Assembly (NCBI GenBank): GCA_003235465.1
Contig: QJWD01000409.1
Span: 1 to 5,029, forward strand
Reading direction: 5' to 3'
Length of the DNA: 5,029 nucleotides
From: Nitrospirota bacterium
GTDB lineage: Bacteria > Nitrospinota > Nitrospinia > Nitrospinales > VA-1
Below the pieces are notes generated by a model. It saw only the letters and a program-made list of their open reading frames with translations. It was not told the DNA's origin and made no database searches. The position numbers were made by a program, and so were the translations under genes. Numbering within the stretch: position 1 is the stretch's first letter; the number at the start of each line of letters is the position of its first letter. Shown piece by piece: positions 1 to 5,029 of this stretch.

Positions 1-4
1 GGCC

Positions 5-1321
5 ATGAAAGTCGCCTTCACCACATTAGGCTGCCGCACCAACCAGCACGACACCGCCGAGATGCAGACGCTGCTCGAGGAGGAGGGCTACGCCATCGCA
101 AGCCCCGGTGAACGGGCGGACATTTACGTCATCAACACCTGTTCGGTGACGGCGAAAAGCGACTACAACTCGCGCCTGGCGGTGAAAAAATCCCTCGCCA
201 TCAACGACCGCGCCATGGTGGTGTTCACCGGCTGCTACGCCCAGCTCGCGGGCGCCGAGGCCGAATCCATCGAAGGGCTGGACCTGGTTCTCGGCAACGC
301 CAACAAGCTCGAAATCGTCGATGCCATTCGCCGCAACCTGCCCGGCGCCCCCACGGCGAAACGCACAGGCGGACCGGCGTATCACATGACCGACATCCAC
401 CAGGCGCGGGTGTTCCGCTCCATCCCGGTGGACAAGTCCTTCGGCAAGACCAAGGCCTTCATCAAGGTGCAAACAGGCTGCGACGAAAAATGCTCGTTCT
501 GCACCGTGGTGCGCGCGCGCGGCCGTTCGATCAGCGACAGCCGGGAAAATATCCTGAATAACATCCGCCAGGCCATCGACGCCGGCTTCAAGGAAATCAC
601 CCTCACCGGCATCAACCTCGGCACCTGGGGCATGGATCTCGCTCTCAAGGAAACGTTTTCCTCCCTCGTCGCCGACGTGATTCGCCTGAAGGGCGAATTC
701 CGCGTGCGCCTGAGCTCCATCAACCCGATGGAGATCGACGATGCGCTTCTCGACCTCATGGCCGGGTCAAGCAAACTCTGCCCGCATCTGCACATTCCGC
801 TGCAAAGCGGCGACGACGAAGTGCTTGGCCGCATGCGCCGGAACTACACCTCCAGGCAATACATCGACACCGTCCACCGCACGGCAAGCAAGGTCCCCGG
901 CCTCGGCCTGGGCGCCGACGTCATCGTCGGCTTTCCCGGCGAGAGCGACGCCGCCTTCGAACGCACCCGCACCCTGATCGAGGCGCTGCCGTTCACTTAC
1001 CTGCACGTTTTCACCTACTCGCCGCGCAAGGGCACCGAAGCCTATGGCATGAAAAGCGACCTGCCGAAGGAGGAAAAAAAGCGCCGCAACAGAATTTTGA
1101 CCGAACTGGCCGAGAAAAAAGCGGCCGCCTTTCGGCAAGGCCTGCTCGGCCGCACCGTCACCGTCCTGTTCGAAAACCCAGACGCTAAAGGCCTTCTCAA
1201 AGGGTACAGCGAACACTATGTTCCCGTTGCCGCGGAAGCCAACGCGCGCCTCGCCAATCAACTGCTCCCGGTGACCGTGAACCGCCTGGAGAACGACCGG
1301 GCCATGGGATGCCTGGCCTGA
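5..1321 (+). CDS. mtaB: tRNA (N6-threonylcarbamoyladenosine(37)-C2)-methylthiotransferase MtaB
   Basis: Radical-SAM enzyme that should convert t6A37 to ms2t6A37 in cytosolic tRNAs reading ANN codons, using two 4Fe-4S clusters and SAM. The 438-residue protein shows the full family layout. The N-terminal methylthiotransferase domain has cluster cysteines C10 (TLGCRTNQ), C46 (INTCSVT) and C77 (FTGCYAQ). The radical-SAM CxxxCxxC is C159/C163/C166 (TGCDEKCSFC). The core motif HIPLQSGDDEVLGRMRR lies near 263-279 and DVIVGFPGE near 305-313. A short TRAM-like RNA-binding tail follows from about 382. Length is normal for MtaB. The N-terminus MKVAFTTLGC fits MtaB better than MiaB or RimO, and the CSVT, GCYAQ and TRAM signatures agree. 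Only four bases precede the ATG, so its ribosome site and promoter are outside the window. It overlaps the next gene by 13 bases, suggesting coupled translation. A slippery A7 run lies at 1074-1080. Family assignment is secure; MtaB over close paralogues is very likely. Confidence 0.93.
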   Translation: MKVAFTTLGCRTNQHDTAEMQTLLEEEGYAIASPGERADIYVINTCSVTAKSDYNSRLAVKKSLAINDRAMVVFTGCYAQLAGAEAESIEGLDLVLGNANKLEIVDAIRRNLPGAPTAKRTGGPAYHMTDIHQARVFRSIPVDKSFGKTKAFIKVQTGCDEKCSFCTVVRARGRSISDSRENILNNIRQAIDAGFKEITLTGINLGTWGMDLALKETFSSLVADVIRLKGEFRVRLSSINPMEIDDALLDLMAGSSKLCPHLHIPLQSGDDEVLGRMRRNYTSRQYIDTVHRTASKVPGLGLGADVIVGFPGESDAAFERTRTLIEALPFTYLHVFTYSPRKGTEAYGMKSDLPKEEKKRRNRILTELAEKKAAAFRQGLLGRTVTVLFENPDAKGLLKGYSEHYVPVAAEANARLANQLLPVTVNRLENDRAMGCLA

Positions 1322-2103
1322 TCACCCTGACCACCGACTTCGGCCTCCTCGACCCCTTCGCGGGGGTCATGAAAGGCGTTATCCTGGGACTCGCCCCCGA
1401 CGTGCAGATCATTGATATAACACATAATATAGATCCACAGAACCTGATCGCCGGGGCCTTCATCCTGGAATCGGTGGCGCCTTTTTTTCCGCCGGGCACG
1501 GTTCACGTCGCGGTGGTGGACCCCGGCGTAGGCTCGGCCCGGCGGCCCATCGCCGTGGAATCCGGCGGGCACACCTTTCTCGCGCCGGACAACGGCCTCC
1601 TGACGCCGTTTCTCCGGCCGGGGGCGGCCGTCACCGTGCTCACCGAGGAGCGCTATTTCAACCGCCCCGTTTCGGCCACGTTCCACGGCCGCGACGTGTT
1701 CGCCCCGGCGGCGGCGTTGCTGGCGCGTGGAACGGAATTAGCTAAAATGGGCATGACGATGGACCATCCGGTCAGGCTGGACATCCGCCAGCCCGTGTTC
1801 ATGAACGGCGCGTTGGCGGGCGAGGTCATCCACGCCGACCGTTTCGGCAACCTGACCACCAACATCACCCGCCGCCACCTGCACGAGCACTTCAAGGAAG
1901 GCGGGAGGCTTCGCCTTAGCTTCGGCGCCGGCGGTGAACTCCCCTTCGCCAGCCACTACAGCGCCCTCGCCCCTGGGGAATGCGGGTTTCTCGTCAACAG
2001 CTGGGAGCGGGTCGAAATCTTCATGCGCGAAGGCAGCGCGAAGGCGCATTTCAAGTGCGGCATCGGCCAGGCCGTCCGCATCACCCTGGAGCCCGGCCCA
2101 TGA
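1309..2103 (+). CDS. SAM hydroxide adenosyltransferase (SAM hydrolase, DUF62 family)
   Basis: 264-residue cytosolic protein of the DUF62 / SAM hydroxide adenosyltransferase family, relatives of the fluorinase and chlorinase, which split SAM into adenosine and methionine using an activated water. Visible motifs are TTDFGLLDPFAGVMKG (8-23), DITHNIDPQN (36-45), VVDPGVGSARRPI (69-81), LAPDNGLLTPF (91-101), FHGRDVFAPAAALLARG (125-141) and GEVIHADRFGNLTTNI (171-186). The Asp-Arg-His set known for the hydrolases is present as D71, R78 and H126, which favours hydrolase over halogenase. Length is typical. The start at 1309 retains the TTDFG motif; the nearest GGAGA (1288-1292) is 16 bases upstream, so translation probably depends on ribosomes finishing mtaB. 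It overlaps mtaB by 13 bases and smpB by 4. Residues 35-45 use AT-ending codons unlike the rest of the gene. The family is clear; the physiological purpose of SAM hydrolysis is not established here. Confidence 0.9.
   Translation: MPGLITLTTDFGLLDPFAGVMKGVILGLAPDVQIIDITHNIDPQNLIAGAFILESVAPFFPPGTVHVAVVDPGVGSARRPIAVESGGHTFLAPDNGLLTPFLRPGAAVTVLTEERYFNRPVSATFHGRDVFAPAAALLARGTELAKMGMTMDHPVRLDIRQPVFMNGALAGEVIHADRFGNLTTNITRRHLHEHFKEGGRLRLSFGAGGELPFASHYSALAPGECGFLVNSWERVEIFMREGSAKAHFKCGIGQAVRITLEPGP
2088..2091 (+). promoter_or_regulatory. Ribosome binding site of smpB
   Basis: GGAG lies 8 bases before the ATG at 2100, inside the last codons of the SAM hydrolase gene. With the ATGA stop/start overlap it fixes the smpB start at 2100 rather than at any upstream in-frame codon; the same frame stays open back to 1980 without SmpB-like sequence. 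Confidence 0.6.
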
Positions 2104-2561
2104 CGGGAATCAAGGTCATCTGCCAGAACAAGCGGGCCCGGCACGATTTTTTCATCGAAGACACCTTCGAAGCGGGCATCGTGCTGAAGGGCGCCGAGGT
2201 CAAGTCCCTGAGAGTCGGCAAGGCCAACCTCGCCGACAGCCACGCCCAGGTGGAGCGGGGCGAGGTGTGGCTGCACCATTGCCACATCGACCCCTACGCG
2301 CCGGCCTCCCAGTTCAGCCACAACCCGATGCGCCCGCGAAAGCTGCTCCTGCACAAGAGGGAGATCGAAAGGCTCATCGGCAAAACCCGCGAGAAAGGCT
2401 ACACGCTCGTCTGCCTGAAACTGTATTTCAAGGACGGCAAGGCCAAGGCCGAGCTGGGCCTGGCGCGCGCCAAGAAGCTGCACGACAAGCGCGACACCCT
2501 GAAGAAACGCGAGGCCCAGCGCGAGATCGACCAGGCGATGAAGGGCCGGACCCGCGGCTGA
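2100..2561 (+). CDS. smpB: SsrA-binding protein SmpB
   Basis: Binds tmRNA and carries it to ribosomes stalled on mRNAs lacking a stop codon, allowing trans-translation, tagging of the nascent peptide and ribosome release. The 153-residue protein matches SmpB end to end. It has KRARHDFFIEDTFEAGIVL (11-29), GAEVKSLRVGKANL (31-44), the HIDPYAP segment (62-68), RPRKLLLHKREI (78-89), LKLYFKDGKAKAELGLA (106-122), and the basic tail KKLHDKRDTLKKREAQREI (125-143), which enters the mRNA channel in characterised SmpB proteins. Length is typical (about 150-160). The ATG overlaps the preceding TGA as ATGA, and GGAG lies 8 bases upstream. The usual partner gene ssrA (tmRNA) is not visible in this window. 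Neighbouring mtaB also acts in decoding, so the operon looks translation-related. Assignment is very secure. Confidence 0.96.
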   Translation: MTGIKVICQNKRARHDFFIEDTFEAGIVLKGAEVKSLRVGKANLADSHAQVERGEVWLHHCHIDPYAPASQFSHNPMRPRKLLLHKREIERLIGKTREKGYTLVCLKLYFKDGKAKAELGLARAKKLHDKRDTLKKREAQREIDQAMKGRTRG

Positions 2562-2584
2562 CCTTTTATCCAGGCAAGCGAGCG

Positions 2585-3313
2585 ATGACCCGTTTGATCC
2601 ATCAAGCCACGGACCCCAGGCAGTACGACGGGCCCGACCTCGACTGGCTCTTGGTCGGCCGGCAGGGTTCGGCCTCGGGCGTGTTTTTTGAGACCGCGCT
2701 TCAGCCGGCCCTGGCGGACCTGTCCGGCCTCTCGCTGCTCGAAATCGGCTCGGGCAGCGGCCGCCTGTTCGGCTTTTTCAAGCGCCTCGGCGTAAAGCGT
2801 TTGGAAGGCGTTGAACCGTCTAAAAAAAATGCCGCCGTCTCCCGCGAGGCGCACCCGGACGTGCCGGTGTTCGAAGGGCCGTTCGAGGCGTTTTCCGCCC
2901 GCGAGCATTTCGACCGCATGGTGGCGGTGATGGTGTTCGAGCACATCAAAAACCTGGACGAGGCGTTTTCCCGCATCCACCGCTCCCTGAAACCGGGGGG
3001 CCGGTTTCTCCTCATTATCGGCGACCCCGAGTGCCAGACCAACCCGGCGCTCTACGAGAAAATCGACATCGAAGAGCTGGGCGAGGGTGCCAGGGCCGTC
3101 CGCACCGTGCGCCCCTTCGGGGTGCTGGTCAATATCGTCCGCCCGCTGGAGGCGATCCGCGAGGCAGCGAGGAGAAACGGGCTTGAGCCCGCGGCCTCGA
3201 CCCCCCTCCAACCGACGCCGGAGCTTTTTGCCAGCCACCCGAACCTTGCCGCCCTCGGCGGCAAGCCGCTCTGCCACCTGCTCGCGTTCGCCCGCCAGGC
3301 AAGCGCCGCGTGA
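2585..3313 (+). CDS. Class I SAM-dependent methyltransferase (Methyltransf_11/12-like)
   Basis: 242-residue putative cytosolic methyltransferase of unknown substrate. It has the Rossmann-fold signature: motif I LLEIGSGSGR (51-60), the acidic residue ending strand 2 at E77 (GVEPS), post-strand-4 MVFEHIKNLDEAF (116-128), and KPGGRFLLIIGDPE (136-149). The first 50 residues and the part after 150 have no motif I can assign, so specificity cannot be read. The start at 2585 is 23 bases after smpB; the ribosome site is weak (AGG at 2572-2574). The reading frame is open far upstream through smpB, so automated callers could extend it wrongly; 2585 is chosen because upstream translation is only a frame-shifted shadow of smpB. 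An A8 run (2822-2829) encodes Lys-Lys-Asn just after E77. It appears to be the last gene of the mtaB operon, since a strong terminator overlaps its stop codon. The fold is well supported; the function is unknown. Confidence 0.85.
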   Translation: MTRLIHQATDPRQYDGPDLDWLLVGRQGSASGVFFETALQPALADLSGLSLLEIGSGSGRLFGFFKRLGVKRLEGVEPSKKNAAVSREAHPDVPVFEGPFEAFSAREHFDRMVAVMVFEHIKNLDEAFSRIHRSLKPGGRFLLIIGDPECQTNPALYEKIDIEELGEGARAVRTVRPFGVLVNIVRPLEAIREAARRNGLEPAASTPLQPTPELFASHPNLAALGGKPLCHLLAFARQASAA

Positions 3314-3327
3314 GCGGATCGCTTTTT
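3301..3327 (+). terminator. Intrinsic terminator overlapping the methyltransferase stop codon
   Basis: Bases 3301-3309 (AAGCGCCGC) pair with 3314-3317 (GCGG) and 3320-3324 (CGCTT), giving a 9-bp stem with a two-base bulge (AT, 3318-3319) and a GTGA tetraloop of the stable GNRA type (3310-3313). A T tract follows at once (T3323-T3327, the first two in the stem), then CCC. The stop codon TGA (3311-3313) sits in the loop, so a terminating ribosome would cover the hairpin. The short U-tract makes it moderate rather than strong. It marks the likely end of the mtaB to methyltransferase transcript. Confidence 0.65.
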
Positions 3328-3342
3328 CCCGCTGCCTGCTGC

Positions 3343-3351
3343 TGGTAAAAT
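3343..3351 (+). promoter_or_regulatory. Candidate extended -10 promoter for the O-methyltransferase gene
   Basis: TGGTAAAAT reads as TGn followed by TAAAAT, five of six bases of the sigma-70 -10 box with the extended -10 TG. No good -35 is seen at 16-18 bases spacing; the region is T-rich (3323-3327) but does not resemble TTGACA. Transcription would start near 3358 and give a leader of about 27 bases before the ATG at 3385. Its place just after a terminator supports it; the match alone is weak. Confidence 0.35.
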
Positions 3352-3372
3352 GGGGTTCCGTCCCACCCTGTC

Positions 3373-3378
3373 AAAGGA
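3373..3378 (+). promoter_or_regulatory. Ribosome binding site of the O-methyltransferase gene
   Basis: AAAGGA stands 6 bases before the ATG at 3385. A nearer ATG at 3378 overlaps it but is in another frame, so this site decides the start at 3385. Confidence 0.6.
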
Positions 3379-3384
3379 TGTGCC

Positions 3385-4374
3385 ATGGATTATGAAAAAC
3401 GCATCGCGGAAATATTGAGCGGGTTTCAGCCGGCGGCGGCGTTGATGGCGGCGAGCGGCCTCGGCCTGTTCGACGAGCTCAAGCAACCCGCCGCCGCCGA
3501 CAAGGTGGCAAGAAAGCTCGGCGCCGACCCCGAGGCGACAGAGAGGCTGCTTAACGCGCTCACCGGCATGGGTATCGTCGCCAAGGAGGGCGACCGGTTC
3601 TACCTGCCCGAGGCCTGGAGGAAGTTCCTGCAAAAGGACGGCGAGCGCTACCTCGGCCAGTGGATCGCCCTGATGGCCGATTTGCAGAAGGCGTGGACGG
3701 AGGTTCCGGCGTACGTTCTAAGCGGGCACAACATCACCAGCATCATGGACATGCTCGGCGGCGATCCGGATCGCATGCGCGCCTTCATCGACGCCATGCA
3801 CGACAAGGCGATAAAAGCCACCGCCCAGATCGCCAGGGAGATTCCCCTTGCCGGCGTCCGCCGCATGCTGGACGTTGGCGGCGGGCCGGGCACCTACGCC
3901 CTCGAATGGGCGAAAGCGCGCCCGGAGCTGACCGCCCGCGTGTTCGACATCGCCCCGGTGCTGGAGGTGGCGAACCAGTACATCCGCCGCTACCAGCTCG
4001 AGGACCGCGTCACCACGCAGGCGGGGGATTTCAACAAGGACGACCTTGGCGCGGGCTACGACCTCGTGCTGCTCGCCAATGTCCTGCACATGTACTCGGC
4101 GGAGATGGCCCGCGCCCTGGTGAAGCGCGCGGCGGCGGCGCTCGCCCCCGGCGGGCGGCTCGTCATCCACGGCTTCGCCACCGACCCGGGGGATACCGGC
4201 CCGCTGGAGGATGCCCTGTTCAGCATCAACATCGGCCTCCTGACCGAAGGCGGCCGCGCTCACCCGCTGGATGAGATGAAAGGCTGGGTGACTTCGGCGG
4301 GCCTCGCCGAGGCTAGGACCTTCCGCATCGACGCCATTCCCACCGGCGTCCTCACCGCCGTCAGGCCGGGTTAG
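3385..4374 (+). CDS. O-methyltransferase, acetylserotonin/hydroxyneurosporene OMT-like (Methyltransf_2 family)
   Basis: 329-residue SAM-dependent O-methyltransferase with the two-part layout of the family. An N-terminal helical, winged-helix dimerisation domain spans about 8-95 (GLFDELKQPAAADKVARKLG at 27-46, then LLNALTGMGIVAKEGDRFYL at 55-74). The catalytic Rossmann domain runs from about 155. Motif I is MLDVGGGPGTYAL (161-173), the strand-2 region FDIAPVLEVA (187-196), the acidic AGDF site has D215, and LANVLHMYSAE is at 230-240. H235 falls where plant OMTs such as COMT carry the catalytic base His. LAPGGRLVIHG (253-263) is the strand-5 motif. Length is normal. Relatives methylate hydroxyls of small aromatic, isoprenoid or polyketide compounds; the substrate here cannot be read. 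It has its own ribosome site and possible promoter and lies after a terminator, so it seems transcribed apart from the upstream operon. Its TAG overlaps the stop of the convergent transporter gene. The family is secure; any specific name would be a guess. Confidence 0.87.
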   Translation: MDYEKRIAEILSGFQPAAALMAASGLGLFDELKQPAAADKVARKLGADPEATERLLNALTGMGIVAKEGDRFYLPEAWRKFLQKDGERYLGQWIALMADLQKAWTEVPAYVLSGHNITSIMDMLGGDPDRMRAFIDAMHDKAIKATAQIAREIPLAGVRRMLDVGGGPGTYALEWAKARPELTARVFDIAPVLEVANQYIRRYQLEDRVTTQAGDFNKDDLGAGYDLVLLANVLHMYSAEMARALVKRAAAALAPGGRLVIHGFATDPGDTGPLEDALFSINIGLLTEGGRAHPLDEMKGWVTSAGLAEARTFRIDAIPTGVLTAVRPG

Positions 4375-5029
4375 GAGGCGGAACTTTCGCGGCGCGCGAC
4401 CACGAGGACGACGCCGGCAACGGCGATCACCGCGCCGATGTAGCCCAGGGTTTGTGTCGGGTCCTGCGCCAGCCGGCCGGAACTGTAGGCGGGGAACACC
4501 AGCATGGCGAGCAGCGTGATGAGCGGGTTCAGGGTGATGAGGATGCTGATGAGAGTGATGGGGACGATCTTCACCGCTTCCGCTAGCGCGCCGTAGGCGA
4601 ACAGGGTGTTGAACCCGAGAAAAACAAGGAACAGCCAGGCGGTCCAGTCCACTCCGTTGAATTCACCCCAGGAAACCGGATACGCAAGCAGGATGCTCGC
4701 GACGCCGTACACGAGAAGGTTGAGCGACTGGGGGCTGAAATCCCGGCTCAGGATTTTCTGGCACACCATGTAGACCACCCACACCGCGCCGGCGAACATC
4801 ACATACGAATTGGCGGAGGAATACAGGGCGAGCTGCGCCACGTTGGCGCGCTGGTCGACGAAAAACAGGCTGAAGCCCACCGCCGCGATCAGGAGCCCGA
4901 GGTATTGCCGCCGGGAAAGGTTCTCGCGAAAGATGAACACCCCCACCAACACCAGGATGACCGGCGCGAACTGGATCACGATGGCCACGTTGGACGGCCC
5001 GCTGAACTGCACCGCCAGGGTCACGCCGA
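4371..5029 (-). CDS. EamA/DMT-superfamily membrane transporter, N-terminus outside the window
   Basis: Partial gene reading leftward with its TAA at 4373-4371; the frame is still open at the right edge. A GTG at 5024-5022 could be read as a start, but homologous family members have several more transmembrane helices before this point (about 290-300 residues in total, usually ten helices), so it is almost certainly internal. The visible 217 residues from that GTG give about seven hydrophobic segments near 13-32, 40-57, 74-90, 100-118, 129-147, 153-178 and 193-211. The end of the first EamA repeat is recognisable as SNVAIVIQFAPVILVLVGVF, then FRENLSRRQYLGLLIAAVGF, and the second repeat covers about 74-211. 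It is an inner-membrane drug/metabolite-type exporter of unknown substrate. In the second repeat the usual LGE motif is replaced by FPAYSSGRLAQDP. It converges on the O-methyltransferase gene with a 4-base overlap. The family call is good; the substrate is unknown. Confidence 0.85.
   Translation of the reverse strand, partial: GVTLAVQFSGPSNVAIVIQFAPVILVLVGVFIFRENLSRRQYLGLLIAAVGFSLFFVDQRANVAQLALYSSANSYVMFAGAVWVVYMVCQKILSRDFSPQSLNLLVYGVASILLAYPVSWGEFNGVDWTAWLFLVFLGFNTLFAYGALAEAVKIVPITLISILITLNPLITLLAMLVFPAYSSGRLAQDPTQTLGYIGAVIAVAGVVLVVARRESSAS

Noticed and set aside
511..522. Alternating GC run in mtaB (possible Z-DNA or repeat)
   Set aside because: It is short and explained by Val-Arg-Ala-Arg-Gly codons that follow the radical-SAM motif.
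1482..1488. T7 after GGCGCC as an intragenic terminator
   Set aside because: No upstream arm pairs well with the GC segment next to the T run, so there is no adequate hairpin; the bases encode conserved-position Phe-Phe.
1979..2099. Upstream in-frame extension of smpB to 1980
   Set aside because: The added 40 residues do not resemble SmpB, whose N-terminus fits MTGIKVICQNKRARHD; GGAG sits correctly before 2100 and the ATGA overlap is a typical coupling arrangement.
1934..2584. A long open frame running in front of the methyltransferase through smpB, which could extend that protein by 217 residues
   Set aside because: It is an out-of-frame reading of the SAM hydrolase end and of smpB, rich in Arg, Pro, Gln and Gly with no domain; smpB in its own frame is a full family match.
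2562..2584. Search for a tmRNA (ssrA) gene next to smpB
   Set aside because: The gap is 23 bases and no tRNA-like ends or tag-reading frame are seen elsewhere in the window; ssrA is often unlinked from smpB.
2399..3277. Long minus-strand open frame of 292 codons opposite smpB and the methyltransferase
   Set aside because: It is a shadow caused by GC-rich codon structure; the composition is low-information and both + strand genes beneath it have clear family motifs.
4301..4313. Perfect inverted repeat GCCTC-GCC-GAGGC near the end of the O-methyltransferase gene, considered as a terminator or operator
   Set aside because: No T tract follows on either strand, the stem is only 5 bp, and it lies in coding sequence where such GC repeats arise by chance.

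Overview
The window is a compact, GC-rich (roughly 60-65% by eye) bacterial chromosomal segment. It holds four genes on the + strand and one partial gene on the - strand. Gene style (MtaB, SmpB, a DUF62-type SAM hydrolase, an ATGA stop/start overlap, very short spacers) points to a GC-rich Gram-negative-type bacterium outside the enterics. A deltaproteobacterial (Desulfobacterota-like), Nitrospinota-like or similar lineage would fit, but I cannot fix the taxon from the sequence. There is no sign of mobile elements, CRISPR, rRNA or tRNA genes, and no gene-free stretch longer than 71 bases.

Left part (5-3313, + strand): a tightly packed likely operon. mtaB (tRNA ms2t6A37 methylthiotransferase) overlaps by 13 bases a SAM hydroxide adenosyltransferase (SAM hydrolase). 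That gene overlaps smpB (trans-translation factor) by 4 bases at ATGA. A small class I SAM-dependent methyltransferase follows 23 bases after smpB. The unit ends in a good intrinsic terminator whose hairpin contains the methyltransferase stop codon in its loop (3301-3327). It combines translation fidelity and rescue (MtaB, SmpB) with SAM chemistry (MtaB, SAM hydrolase, methyltransferase).

Middle (3314-3384): a 71-base spacer with the terminator tail, a candidate extended -10 promoter (TGGTAAAAT) and a clear Shine-Dalgarno. These appear to start a separate transcript for an acetylserotonin/hydroxyneurosporene-type O-methyltransferase (3385-4374).

Right part (4371-5029, - strand): the C-terminal three quarters or so of an EamA/DMT-family membrane transporter whose start lies beyond the right edge. 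Its TAA and the O-methyltransferase TAG share the four bases TTAG, so the two genes converge with no spacer and no visible terminator.

I do not see a convincing undescribed system. The points most worth a second look are a dnaX-like slippery heptamer preceded by a Shine-Dalgarno in mtaB, an A8 run in the first methyltransferase, an AT-rich rare-codon island with an extended -10-like motif in the SAM hydrolase, the terminator/promoter boundary, and the SAM-themed gene grouping.
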